The notes under the pieces were generated by a model. That model was not told the DNA's origin. It searched no databases and saw nothing but the letters and a program-made list of their open reading frames with translations. The translations under genes were made by a program, and so were the position numbers. DNA of 64,000 nucleotides from Acetobacter senegalensis. Its GTDB lineage: Bacteria; Pseudomonadota; Alphaproteobacteria; Acetobacterales; Acetobacteraceae. The DNA is taken from NCBI RefSeq assembly GCF_001580995.1, contig NZ_LHZU01000147.1, positions 62,001-126,000 on the forward strand, written 5' to 3'. Shown here one piece after another: positions 9,448 through 17,675 of the stretch; positions within the stretch are counted from its first letter, which is position 1; each line of letters starts with the position of its first letter.

Positions 9448-10233
9448 ATGAGTGAACTACTCCCACCCCAGCAAAATGATGCTCCCCAAATTCACCGCGT
9501 ACGCCACGAACTTCGGCGGCGTCGGTTGGAAGTTGCATCGGTAGAGCGTTTAACGCCGCATATGATCCGTGTTGTGCTGGCAGGCCCGGAACTGGCTGGA
9601 TTTACCAGCGCTTCTCCTGATGATCACATCAAGATCTTTATCCCCGGGCGGGACGGTGTTCTTACGCGACGGGATTATACACCGCGCCGTTATGATGCCA
9701 AAACTGGAATGCTGGTTCTGGATTTTGTCAATCATCACGGCGGGCCGGCTGCTGCGTGGGCTCGTGCAGCGATAGTAGGGGATACTCTCGAGATTGGCGG
9801 CCCTCGTGGATCACAGATCGTATCAGAGAGTGTAACCAGTTGGCTGTTGATCGGGGATGAAACGGCTTTGCCAGCTATTGGGCGGCGTGTGGAAGAGCTT
9901 TCGGAGCGGAGTTCTGTGATAACGGTTGTCGCTGTATCTGGCCAGGAAGACGAACAGAGCTTCGAAACATCAGCCCAGCATGATGCGCACTGGGTTTATA
10001 GGCCACTTGAGGAGGCAGATCAGGCACAAGGTCTTCTTGCGAAGCTGGCTGATCTTGAAATACCGGAACGCACCTTTGTTTGGGTGGGAGCTGAGGCCCA
10101 CGTGGCAAAAGCAGTGCGACATTATCTGCTTGAAGAACGGGGTATTAATGCTCGGTGGCTCAAGGCGTCGGGATACTGGCTGAAGGGGCAGGCCGATGTC
10201 TCAGTCAAAAATGTTGGGGAAGAGGCGATCTGA
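9448..10233 (+). CDS. yqjH: Siderophore-interacting protein, YqjH-like ferric reductase
   Basis: A 261-residue cytoplasmic flavoprotein of the SIP/ferredoxin-reductase fold. Residues about 25-120 form the FAD-binding barrel (TRRDYTPRRYD motif). Residues 130-260 form the C-terminal NAD(P)H-binding domain (WLLIGDETALPAIGRR and FVWVGAEAHVAKAVRHYL). Family members reduce ferric-siderophore complexes to release iron in the cytoplasm. The ATG at 9448 has GGAGAAGGA 9 bases upstream; a TTG at 9424 is less likely. It shares the yqjI-like promoter region, and pairing with a YqjI-type repressor is the E. coli arrangement, though here the two genes run in the same direction. Confidence 0.9.
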   Translation: MSELLPPQQNDAPQIHRVRHELRRRRLEVASVERLTPHMIRVVLAGPELAGFTSASPDDHIKIFIPGRDGVLTRRDYTPRRYDAKTGMLVLDFVNHHGGPAAAWARAAIVGDTLEIGGPRGSQIVSESVTSWLLIGDETALPAIGRRVEELSERSSVITVVAVSGQEDEQSFETSAQHDAHWVYRPLEEADQAQGLLAKLADLEIPERTFVWVGAEAHVAKAVRHYLLEERGINARWLKASGYWLKGQADVSVKNVGEEAI

Positions 10234-10280
10234 AAGCCCCCAACGTAATTGATGAAAACCTGCCCCTTAGGCAGCATTTG

Positions 10281-10307
10281 TCTGACTCCTTCAGGAAAGG
10301 AGCCAGA
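10281..10307. terminator. Weak hairpin between convergent yqjH and TonB receptor genes
   Basis: Eleven-base arms (10281-10291 and 10297-10307) pair with one mismatch around a 5-base loop, and a smaller CTGCC/GGCAG hairpin lies just upstream. The position between convergent genes fits a bidirectional terminator, but there is no strong U-run. Confidence 0.3.
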
Positions 10308-10352
10308 TAGGACGTGAAGTTAAAGAATACAATCGCAAGGGAAAAGTAGAGC

Positions 10353-12668
10353 TTAGTCAAACCCTACGGAAATTCCGGCGAAAATGCCGAATCCATCGCC
10401 CACCAGCAGAGCAGAAGGCTGTGTGGTGCCGCTTCCGTAAACAGGAACTACGCCGGTTGCGTAATGCTTGTTCGCAAGGTTGTGGAAGCTGAGATAAACC
10501 TGTCGATGCTTTTTGGGCCACTGGTATCCCATATTGAAGTTGTAAATATGGTAAGGGGCTGCCCGGTAGCGATTATCATAAGATGCCAGAACAGATGATG
10601 CGACTTCAGCATCAACGGCGGCATAAAACCCGTTTTTCAGGTCTAGATGCAGTTCTCCCTGATAGTAATGCTGGGGAATGCCAGGAATGTGGTTATGGCC
10701 CCATACCGGGTCATGATTGAAGCGGAAGTCCTGATAGGTATAGGCTTGTCGTAAAGAAATGACGTTTCCGGCCCATTGGTAAAGAGTGGAATGAAGTGCA
10801 AACTCCACGCCCTGATGCGTGGTGGGGGAGGCATTCCCATAGGTTGCGTTGTTATACAGCTGTGACGTGGGTGTCATGACCGAGAGTAATTCATTGCGCA
10901 CAGCCGAGTGGTAGTAGGACAAACTCCACTGTGTTCCGGCATATTCTCCGCTGGTACCGACTTCAAACGTGGTGGCAGTCTGGGGTTTCAGCATGCTCCA
11001 GTCTTTGGTTAAACCCGTTGCGATGCCACTGGTATAGAGATTACCGGAGAGATACTGCCAATCCTGTGCTGGTTGGACGCTGCGGCTGACATTTCCGTAA
11101 ACCTGAATATGCGGGTTAATGACATATCGGAAACCGGCACGCGGAGAAAAATACAGAGCATCCTGACTAAAGCGGCTTTTTTCCGGATATGTCTGGCTAC
11201 CCGAACGGGGGGAATAATCCAGCGCGCCAGCGACCGTTAACCAGAAATTATGAAAAACTTCCGTATTGTTGCTGACATGAAATACATTGTCACTTCCGCC
11301 CAAATGGGAACGTGTGACCAGTGTGCCAATTGCAACACCCGGATAGGCATCGGCGCGTCGGACACGGTTGTCAATTGTGGCGTGCAAATCATGCGTTGTG
11401 TAAACCCCCACATCCGTATCGCTCTTTAGACCGAACAAGGTATCATGACGTTGGTAACTGAGAACGCCAGATGCGTAATCGATATCATAAAGAGAAGCTG
11501 TGTTGCCCAGTTCATGGTCCATGGGGGCGTTCATATAAACAAAGCCGAGCATAAGCTTTGAGTTGTCATCAATGCGTATGCTGACACGGTCTGCCGCGTA
11601 TTTTGTGCCAGGTTCAATCGTTTTTGTTCCCCAGTAACGGTAGGGTTCCTGTGCCTGCTTGGGGTTTTGTGCAACCTGGGCACGGGTCAGATAATAGGGG
11701 TTACCTTCAGACGTCTGGCGGTAGCGGAAGAAAAATCGGTTTTCAACACGGTCATTGAATTTATAGCCGTAATTGAAATTAACACCGAAGTTGGTGGATT
11801 TTGTGCTTTCCTGATATCCTGAGCGATAAGAATTGGTGACGCTGATATAATAATCATGTTTGCCAATCACCTTACCTGAACTGAGCTGCTCTTTGACGTA
11901 ACCAAAGCTGCCGGCTTCCACACGGGCTTGATAGGTTTGGGCATCATAGCCAGTATTGGTGACATAGTTGATCGCGCCGCCTAGCATAAGGGAGCCGTAA
12001 TCAAAACCATTTCCGCCGCGCAGGACTTCTGTATATTTTATGCCCAGCGGTTCCTGTAGTTCGTTCACGGTTCCAATAGGCGTGGTCAACGGCAAACCAT
12101 CGAACAGGAAGAGAATACCTGAACGTGTTGCATTCAGCCCTGTCTGGATGCCTGAACCACGGATGGAAATGCGCAGGTCATCTGATCCGCAAGGAGCCTG
12201 TGCGAAAACACCAGCTTGATACTTGAAGGAATCCGCATTTGTGGCGCTTCGCCCACGTAGCATGACGGATGCGTCAATAACACTGGTTCCGCCGGGAATA
12301 CGGGAGAGCCTGCGTTCAGCCTGCATAACGGCAGGTGTATGATGATGCGTTACGAGAATCTGTTCTGCTGTATGGCTGGTGTGCGTAGCAGAGTGCTCGT
12401 GGTGCATACCCTCCATATTGTCTGCTTCTGGAGCATGGGAGTGCGTATGAACATGAACCGCCTTTTTGTGTGCGGCTGAAATGGTGCGCGCAGTGCTGGG
12501 GGCAGCGTTATGCGTCACAGGAGGCGTGCTGGCCAGTGCTGCCGAGGCTGTCACCAGCGCTGAGGTTGTCAGCAGGAGCCCTGTTCTGAAAGGGGGCATC
12601 ATGAAAAAGGAACACACACGTGAAGCACGAACCGTAAGTGTAGAACGAGGTGCAGCGAGGTGATCCAT
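10353..12668 (-). CDS. TonB-dependent outer-membrane receptor with His-rich N terminus (paralogue 1)
   Basis: A 771-residue receptor: signal peptide (core about residues 23-46, ALAS), a mature N-terminal stretch unusually rich in His (about 65-115), a TonB-box-like EQILV, a plug domain (RIPGGTSVID to about 240) and a 22-strand barrel ending in FGIFAGISVGFD. Receptors of this type import scarce ligands using TonB energy. It is clearly paralogous to the receptor at 26943-29186. Divergent ssuCB suggests sulfonate uptake. The His tract and the yqjI/yqjH neighbours leave metal or siderophore uptake open. The start could also be one of the Met codons near 12600, which would give a shorter, more usual signal peptide. 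Confidence 0.92.
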   Translation of the reverse strand: MDHLAAPRSTLTVRASRVCSFFMMPPFRTGLLLTTSALVTASAALASTPPVTHNAAPSTARTISAAHKKAVHVHTHSHAPEADNMEGMHHEHSATHTSHTAEQILVTHHHTPAVMQAERRLSRIPGGTSVIDASVMLRGRSATNADSFKYQAGVFAQAPCGSDDLRISIRGSGIQTGLNATRSGILFLFDGLPLTTPIGTVNELQEPLGIKYTEVLRGGNGFDYGSLMLGGAINYVTNTGYDAQTYQARVEAGSFGYVKEQLSSGKVIGKHDYYISVTNSYRSGYQESTKSTNFGVNFNYGYKFNDRVENRFFFRYRQTSEGNPYYLTRAQVAQNPKQAQEPYRYWGTKTIEPGTKYAADRVSIRIDDNSKLMLGFVYMNAPMDHELGNTASLYDIDYASGVLSYQRHDTLFGLKSDTDVGVYTTHDLHATIDNRVRRADAYPGVAIGTLVTRSHLGGSDNVFHVSNNTEVFHNFWLTVAGALDYSPRSGSQTYPEKSRFSQDALYFSPRAGFRYVINPHIQVYGNVSRSVQPAQDWQYLSGNLYTSGIATGLTKDWSMLKPQTATTFEVGTSGEYAGTQWSLSYYHSAVRNELLSVMTPTSQLYNNATYGNASPTTHQGVEFALHSTLYQWAGNVISLRQAYTYQDFRFNHDPVWGHNHIPGIPQHYYQGELHLDLKNGFYAAVDAEVASSVLASYDNRYRAAPYHIYNFNMGYQWPKKHRQVYLSFHNLANKHYATGVVPVYGSGTTQPSALLVGDGFGIFAGISVGFD

Positions 12669-13086
12669 ATTTTTAATCCGTCAGGGTGAGATAATTATGC
12701 GACTAGAATGTGTGGAATATAATGCCAAAAATGAACGGTAAATATATAAACAACAAAATATAATGTGTGTTGCAAAATTAACACTACGAGAATGTGGAGA
12801 GGGGCTGCGTAGTGGAAGAGTTAAAAAGTTATATAAAACAATATGATAACATATTATTCTCGCCATTTTTGTGAAAGTGGCAGGGAGTGCGCGCACTCTC
12901 TCTCTTCGGCGGGATTGAGTAAGAGTTGTATGTTTCTTTATGAGAAGGGGACGAGACTTAAATTTCACGTTTTATTTTGTGTGTATTAAACAATCGCAAA
13001 AACAGGTTATATAGATAAATAACGAACTGCATGGAAACTTAGGGCGGCGTTAAGGAACGTGGGTGCAGAACAAGAAAGGCTGTTTG
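12669..13086. other. Divergent promoter region between TonB receptor 1 and ssuC
   Basis: About 420 bases, mostly AT-rich, with a GC-rich perfect palindrome at 12885-12898 and a TAAATAACGAA motif at 13016-13026 that recurs between ssuA and the acyl-CoA-dehydrogenase-like gene. A minus-strand ORF here looks random. No RNA gene was seen. Confidence 0.55.
12885..12898. promoter_or_regulatory. 14-bp perfect palindrome GAGTGCGCGCACTC
   Basis: A continuous self-complementary 14-mer in otherwise AT-rich DNA between divergent receptor and ssu genes. It could be an operator for a dimeric regulator. No known consensus is claimed. Confidence 0.3.
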
Positions 13087-13911
13087 ATGGCAGAAAGCTA
13101 TTCTGGGCACCGGTCAGCCCAGGAGTTACGGATACGGCAATTACGTTTTGTTGGGAGGGAAAGTCGTAGGTTTCTTTCGCCTCTTCTTCTTGTTGCTATT
13201 TGGCAGATAGCAAGCGTATCCGGGCTTGTTTCCGCGCGGATATTGCCGTCACCTGTTCAGCTTGCTCATACGGCATGGGGATTGATCAAGGATGGCTCCT
13301 TGCCTACCAATCTTCTTGTGTCTCTTGAACGGGCCAGCCTTGGCTTTGCTCTCGCCTTGGTGATCGGGGTGACATTAGCACTGATTTCTGGACTTTCCCG
13401 CTTGGGGGAGGACATAATTGATGCTCCCCTTCAGATACTCCGTACGCTTCCTGCTTTGGCTTTGGCACCCCTGTTCATCTTATGGTTTGGTATTGGAGAA
13501 GAGCCAAAAATTCTGTTGGTTTTACTGGGGGCGCTTTTTCCAATCTATCTCAATTTACATAAAGGCATTCGGAATATCGATCCCAAGCTTCTGGAAATGG
13601 CGCGCACGCTTGGTCTCTCCCGTGTTCAGACCATCATGGATGTGATCCTGCCTGGTGCTTTGCCAGACTTGCTGCTCGGGGTGCGCTATGCGTTGGGTGT
13701 TGCATGGCTGATGCTTGTTGTAGCGGAGCAGGTGAATGCAGAAAGTGGCATTGGCCACATGATGATGGATGCAGAAGATTTTTTACGAACAGATATTATT
13801 CTGGTCGGATTGATTGTTTACGGCTTGCTGGGATTGATTTCTGACCGACTAGTGAGGGCTGGGGAGCGCTGGCTGCTGGTATGGCAAATGCAGGGCGGTA
13901 CGCGCGTATGA
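13087..13911 (+). CDS. ssuC: Sulfonate-type ABC transporter permease SsuC
   Basis: A 274-residue inner-membrane permease of the SsuC/TauC/NrtB group with about six membrane segments. The cytoplasmic EAA loop is well conserved (LEMARTLGLSRVQTIMDVILPGALPDLL), as is the ILPSPVQ segment near the N terminus. It forms the channel for aliphatic sulfonate import with SsuB and SsuA. Its stop overlaps the ssuB start (ATGA), so translation is coupled. The ATG at 13087 has AAAGG upstream; a GTG at 13063 with AAGGA is an alternative that adds 8 residues. Confidence 0.9.
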   Translation: MAESYSGHRSAQELRIRQLRFVGRESRRFLSPLLLVAIWQIASVSGLVSARILPSPVQLAHTAWGLIKDGSLPTNLLVSLERASLGFALALVIGVTLALISGLSRLGEDIIDAPLQILRTLPALALAPLFILWFGIGEEPKILLVLLGALFPIYLNLHKGIRNIDPKLLEMARTLGLSRVQTIMDVILPGALPDLLLGVRYALGVAWLMLVVAEQVNAESGIGHMMMDAEDFLRTDIILVGLIVYGLLGLISDRLVRAGERWLLVWQMQGGTRV

Positions 13912-14660
13912 ACCATATCACCTCAAACGGAGAAGAGGGGCAGGGTCAGTTGGTTCGGGAAAGAGCAGATGTGCGTATTTCCGGTTTAACCAAGCGGTTT
14001 GGTGATGGCCCTGCCGTGCTGGATCATTTGTCTCTGAATATTCCGGCAGGAGAATTTGTTGCGTTGCTGGGCCGCAGTGGGTCTGGCAAGTCCACCTTAT
14101 TACGGACCTTGGCTGGGCTGGACCCGGTTGAGTATGGAGACGTGGCCCGGCCCACGGCTGTTTCCGTCGTATTTCAGGAAAGTCGTCTGCTGCCGTGGCG
14201 GCGTGTCTGGCAAAATGTGGTGTTGGGGCAAAAAGGGCCCGAAGCAAAAAAACGTGCCTTGCAGGTTTTGACAGAAGTAGGCCTGGCGCATCGGGTGGAC
14301 GCATGGCCGCTGACTCTTTCTGGGGGAGAGGCGCAGAGGGTGGCGTTGGCGCGTGCGCTTGTGCGTGACCCATCTTTCCTGATGTTGGATGAGCCCTTTG
14401 CCGCATTGGATGCGTTGACCCGAATTCAGATGCAGGCTCTTGTTCTGACATTGTGGAGGAAACACCAGTGCGCAACCTTGCTGGTGACGCATGACGTGGA
14501 TGAGGCTTTGGTGCTGGCAGATCGGGTTTTGGTGCTGGAACATGGGAAGATCAAAGTTGATCTACCCGTGCGCCTTTCACGCCCTCGTCGGCATGCTCAC
14601 CCTGTGTTTGAGGAGTTGCGAAGCGAGTTGCTGCAGGCGTTAGGCGTGCAGAACAGCTAA
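13908..14660 (+). CDS. ssuB: Sulfonate-type ABC transporter ATP-binding protein SsuB
   Basis: A 250-residue ATPase with Walker A (GRSGSGKS), Q-loop (VFQESRLLPWRRVWQN), signature (LSGGEAQRVALARAL), Walker B (FLMLDEPFAALD) and H-loop (LLVTHDVDEAL), all intact. The LLPWRRVWQNV pattern is typical of the SsuB/TauB/NrtD family. It powers SsuC. The ATG at 13908 overlaps the ssuC stop; an in-frame start at 13881 inside ssuC is less likely. Confidence 0.92.
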   Translation: MNHITSNGEEGQGQLVRERADVRISGLTKRFGDGPAVLDHLSLNIPAGEFVALLGRSGSGKSTLLRTLAGLDPVEYGDVARPTAVSVVFQESRLLPWRRVWQNVVLGQKGPEAKKRALQVLTEVGLAHRVDAWPLTLSGGEAQRVALARALVRDPSFLMLDEPFAALDALTRIQMQALVLTLWRKHQCATLLVTHDVDEALVLADRVLVLEHGKIKVDLPVRLSRPRRHAHPVFEELRSELLQALGVQNS

Positions 14661-14692
14661 GAATTTTTACTTTTGAAAGGCATAAAAACGAT

Positions 14693-15298
14693 ATGACCAA
14701 AGCGCCAGAACGTTCAGCCGACACTTCTGCCAGCCCATTTATTGTGGATCGCTGGTCTCCCCGTGCTTTCACGCCTACTCCCATATCTCAGGAAAATTTA
14801 CTGACGTTTCTGGAAGCTGGTCGTTGGGCACCGTCAGCTTATAACGGCCAGCCGTGGCGTTTCCTGTATGCCAGACGGGATACGCCGGACTGGGAGCGTT
14901 TCCTCTCCTGGCTTATTCCGTTTAATCAGGCATGGGCACAACATGCGTCGGCTCTGGTTTTCATCGCCTCTCATACCGTCACATTTTCCAGCAGCACCGG
15001 AGAGCCGGTTCCTGCACCTAGCCACGCGTTTGATGCCGGTGCCGCAGCGCTTCTGATTCAGTTGGAGGCATCTCATGCGGGGTGGGCAACACATCCAATC
15101 AGCGGATTTGATCATGCGTTGGCGCGCGCTGGGCTGGAACTGCCGGAAGATTATGCTTTGCATGCCGCAGTTGTTATTGGTCAGCAAGGTGATAAGAGCC
15201 ATCTGCCGGAAACCTTGCAGGGAAAGGAAACGCCCTCTGGCCGCCGGACTTTGTCGGAGCTGGCGTTCGAAGGACGTTTCCCGGTGCGTGAGGACTAA
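14693..15298 (+). CDS. Nitroreductase-family FMN oxidoreductase
   Basis: A 201-residue protein of the nitroreductase fold, with the N-terminal FMN-binding pattern RWSPRAFTPTPIS and APSAYNGQPWRF. Family members use NAD(P)H to reduce nitro compounds, quinones or free flavin. It starts 32 bases after ssuB, so it is probably cotranscribed with ssuCB. Inference: it may supply reduced flavin to the monooxygenases of this island. The substrate cannot be read from sequence. It converges on ssuA with a 4-base overlap of the two coding ends. Confidence 0.85.
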   Translation: MTKAPERSADTSASPFIVDRWSPRAFTPTPISQENLLTFLEAGRWAPSAYNGQPWRFLYARRDTPDWERFLSWLIPFNQAWAQHASALVFIASHTVTFSSSTGEPVPAPSHAFDAGAAALLIQLEASHAGWATHPISGFDHALARAGLELPEDYALHAAVVIGQQGDKSHLPETLQGKETPSGRRTLSELAFEGRFPVRED

Positions 15299-16284
15299 CC
15301 CTTCCAGATCATGTCCTGCACATGGAGGCTATGCGGTATAAGGGCTTTTTGGGTAAGCAGGTCGGCAGCTTTTTGCTGTTCGGCCTGAGTTTGGGCGTCC
15401 ATGAAATCGACGTCCAGAGAAAGGCGTGAGAGTGCCGTCTGGATAACGCTTGCCTCAAGCCCGGTGCTTGTTGCAAGCGTGTGCACCAGATCCTGTTGAT
15501 TTTGGGCAACCCATGCTTTCAGGCCCGAAAGGGTCGAGATGATGCGCCGCACAATATCAGGATTCTGTTCTGCAAAAGCGCGGGCTGAGAGCAGGAACTG
15601 CCGATTGGGAGAGAGATTTTCGGCATTTGTCAGCAGTCTGGCTGAAGGGAGCGCCTCACCTGCGGCAAGATAGGGGTCCCAGATGGCCCATGCATCAATT
15701 TGGCCCGTTTCAAAAGCAGCCCGTGCGGCGGCAGGTGTCAGATTAACAGGATGAATATCCGCAATTGTTAATCCAGCTTGAGTGAGGGCGTTCAGCAGCA
15801 GGTAATGGACATTTGAGCCCCTGTTGAAGGCGACTTTTTTGCCTTTAAGATCCTTCAGTGCTTTTATCTCTCCTTCTTTTTGGACCAATAGGCCTTCGCC
15901 CAAGGGGGCGGGGCCGCTGTGCCCGATATAGACCAATCTGTCTGGCCAGTTGGACTGAGCAAAGATGGGAGGGGCATCACCTGTTTCTGCAAGATCAATG
16001 GCGTTGGCAGCCAGAGCCTGCAACATTTGTGGCCCTGCAATAAACTCGGACCATTTGATAGTCCACCCTACAGAAGACAGGGCTTTTTCCAACAAACCTG
16101 ACTGTTTGAGAATAATAAGTGTCCCATACCGTTGATAGCCAATTCGGAGAGTTTTATCCGCACTTTGAGCCAAGCTGTGCTGGGGGACGAGAAGTGTGGC
16201 CCCTGCCGTAGCAGCAAGTGCCGCAGTGAGGAGCGATCGGCGGCGGAGTTTGGGTGCAAAGAGGGGAAGGGAGGGAGGCGCCAT
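15295..16284 (-). CDS. ssuA: Sulfonate ABC transporter substrate-binding protein SsuA
   Basis: A 329-residue periplasmic binding protein of the SsuA/NrtA/TauA group (NMT1-like fold). The N terminus has a twin-arginine-like signal (RRRSLLTAALAA) with probable cleavage near residues 39-41 (SLAQS). Motifs DKTLRIGYQRYGTL, GGPQMLQALAANAIDLAETGDAPPIFA-like and FNRGSNVHYLLL agree with sulfonate binders. It delivers ligand to SsuBC. Oddly it is not in the ssuCB operon but convergent with it. It is divergent from the oxygenase-like gene at 16474. Confidence 0.88.
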   Translation of the reverse strand: MAPPSLPLFAPKLRRRSLLTAALAATAGATLLVPQHSLAQSADKTLRIGYQRYGTLIILKQSGLLEKALSSVGWTIKWSEFIAGPQMLQALAANAIDLAETGDAPPIFAQSNWPDRLVYIGHSGPAPLGEGLLVQKEGEIKALKDLKGKKVAFNRGSNVHYLLLNALTQAGLTIADIHPVNLTPAAARAAFETGQIDAWAIWDPYLAAGEALPSARLLTNAENLSPNRQFLLSARAFAEQNPDIVRRIISTLSGLKAWVAQNQQDLVHTLATSTGLEASVIQTALSRLSLDVDFMDAQTQAEQQKAADLLTQKALIPHSLHVQDMIWKG

Positions 16285-16473
16285 GAAAAAAGATCTCCGT
16301 ATTGTTTCTTGTTTTATGAAAACCAGTCTCTTTTTGGATCAGAATGGAAGTCAGATGCTCCGGAAAGACAGGATGGGTATTCCTTTTATTATCTATTGAA
16401 TTCAAATAAACTATTAAATAACGAAAATTGATGGTTAAATTAACGCGTTTATGACAGGGAAAGACTGTATTCT
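16285..16473. promoter_or_regulatory. Divergent promoter region between ssuA and the SfnB-like gene
   Basis: 189 bases of AT-rich DNA that must hold both divergent promoters. TAAATAACGAA at 16415-16425 repeats the 11-mer found upstream of ssuC at 13016-13026. A shared site would fit common control of the ssu genes, but the motif is short and AT-rich. Confidence 0.3.
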
Positions 16474-17625
16474 ATGACGGCGCAGGATATAGACCAACAG
16501 ACTGCATGTGTTCAGAAAAAAGTATCTGAAATACTCCCTGATATGAAAATTAGAGCGCGAGAAGCAGACAGAACGGCTGTTTTCCCGTTTGAAACAATGC
16601 AGGCTCTTGCTCAAGCCGGGGCGCTTGATCTGGTATTGCCGCGTTCACAAGGTGGTGCAGAATGTGACCTGGCAACTGCTCAGGCTCTGATTGGTACCAT
16701 TGCGCAAGCTGATCCTGTTGCTGCTCTTGTTTTGGTAAACCATTATATGGTGCATGCGGAATTGCGCTCATTACCATCTTATCCTGTTCCGCTTCAGGAC
16801 AGAGAGGCAACAGCGGGTAAATTGATCAATGCGTTGCTGGCTGAGCCTGATCAGGGTTCAGCATCGCGGGGTGGACTGCCGGGAACAGTGGCGCAGAAAA
16901 CAGATCAGGGATGGAGCCTTACCGGCCGCAAAGCTTACGCAACGGGCATACCTGCTCTTTCCTGGTTGCTGGTACGGGCCAGAACGGATGGTCCTGAGCC
17001 GGAGATTGCTTTTTTTCTGATACCAAGAGAGGCTTCAGGCATAGCCGTTCTTTCGACATGGGATCATGTGGGTATGCGGGCTTCGGCCAGCCAGGAGGTA
17101 GTGCTGACAGATGTTGCCGTGCCGAATGATTATCTCATTTTTAAGGAAAAAGCCGGTCAAGCATCCAATTTTGGCAAAGTGCTGGGAATGTGGAATCAGG
17201 GGCTACTAGGGGCGCTTTATGATGGTGTTGTGCGGACGGCTGTTGGTTGGACCGAAAATTTCCTTAAAGCGCGCAAACCGTCCAATCTGGGTGCCGCTCT
17301 TGCAACGCTTCCCGCCATGCAGGACATGATCGGCGGTATACGGATTGCGCTGGATCTAAATCAGACCCTTTTACGGTCTTTTGCAGAGGCTGTGGCGCTC
17401 AGGGATAAGGAGCGTATTCAAAAAGAAGCAGTTCTGATCAAGATGCAGACAGTTGATGGCGCGGCAGGTTTGACGCAGTCCTTATTGGCTATTGCTGGCA
17501 ATGCAGGTCTTTCTGCACGTAATGATCTGGAGCGTTGTCATCGGGATGCCTTATGCGGGCGTATTCATGCCCCCCATGCCGAACTTTTGCGCAATAAAGC
17601 AGGACGGCAGGCGCTGGGTGTTTAA
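16474..17625 (+). CDS. Acyl-CoA dehydrogenase-fold oxidoreductase, SfnB/DszC-like
   Basis: A 383-residue flavoprotein of the acyl-CoA dehydrogenase fold. The N-terminal helical domain (to about 110), the middle beta domain (ATGIPALSWLLVRARTDG, EVVLTDVAVP) and the C-terminal helices are present. The C terminus (RCHRDALCGRIHAPHAELLRN, split here at about residue 365) lacks the IYEG catalytic Glu of true acyl-CoA dehydrogenases. That fits the SfnB/DszC subgroup, which uses reduced flavin and oxygen on sulfur compounds. It is divergent from ssuA. The ribosome site is weak. Confidence 0.8.
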   Translation: MTAQDIDQQTACVQKKVSEILPDMKIRAREADRTAVFPFETMQALAQAGALDLVLPRSQGGAECDLATAQALIGTIAQADPVAALVLVNHYMVHAELRSLPSYPVPLQDREATAGKLINALLAEPDQGSASRGGLPGTVAQKTDQGWSLTGRKAYATGIPALSWLLVRARTDGPEPEIAFFLIPREASGIAVLSTWDHVGMRASASQEVVLTDVAVPNDYLIFKEKAGQASNFGKVLGMWNQGLLGALYDGVVRTAVGWTENFLKARKPSNLGAALATLPAMQDMIGGIRIALDLNQTLLRSFAEAVALRDKERIQKEAVLIKMQTVDGAAGLTQSLLAIAGNAGLSARNDLERCHRDALCGRIHAPHAELLRNKAGRQALGV

Positions 17626-17675
17626 GAATTCAGGATTCCTTGACTGTTGGAATGGTCTTTCTTGGTAAGATTTTT

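Noticed and set aside
12681-12968. A 95-codon minus-strand frame upstream of TonB receptor 1
   Set aside because: Low-complexity translation of AT-rich promoter DNA without a ribosome site or known relatives.
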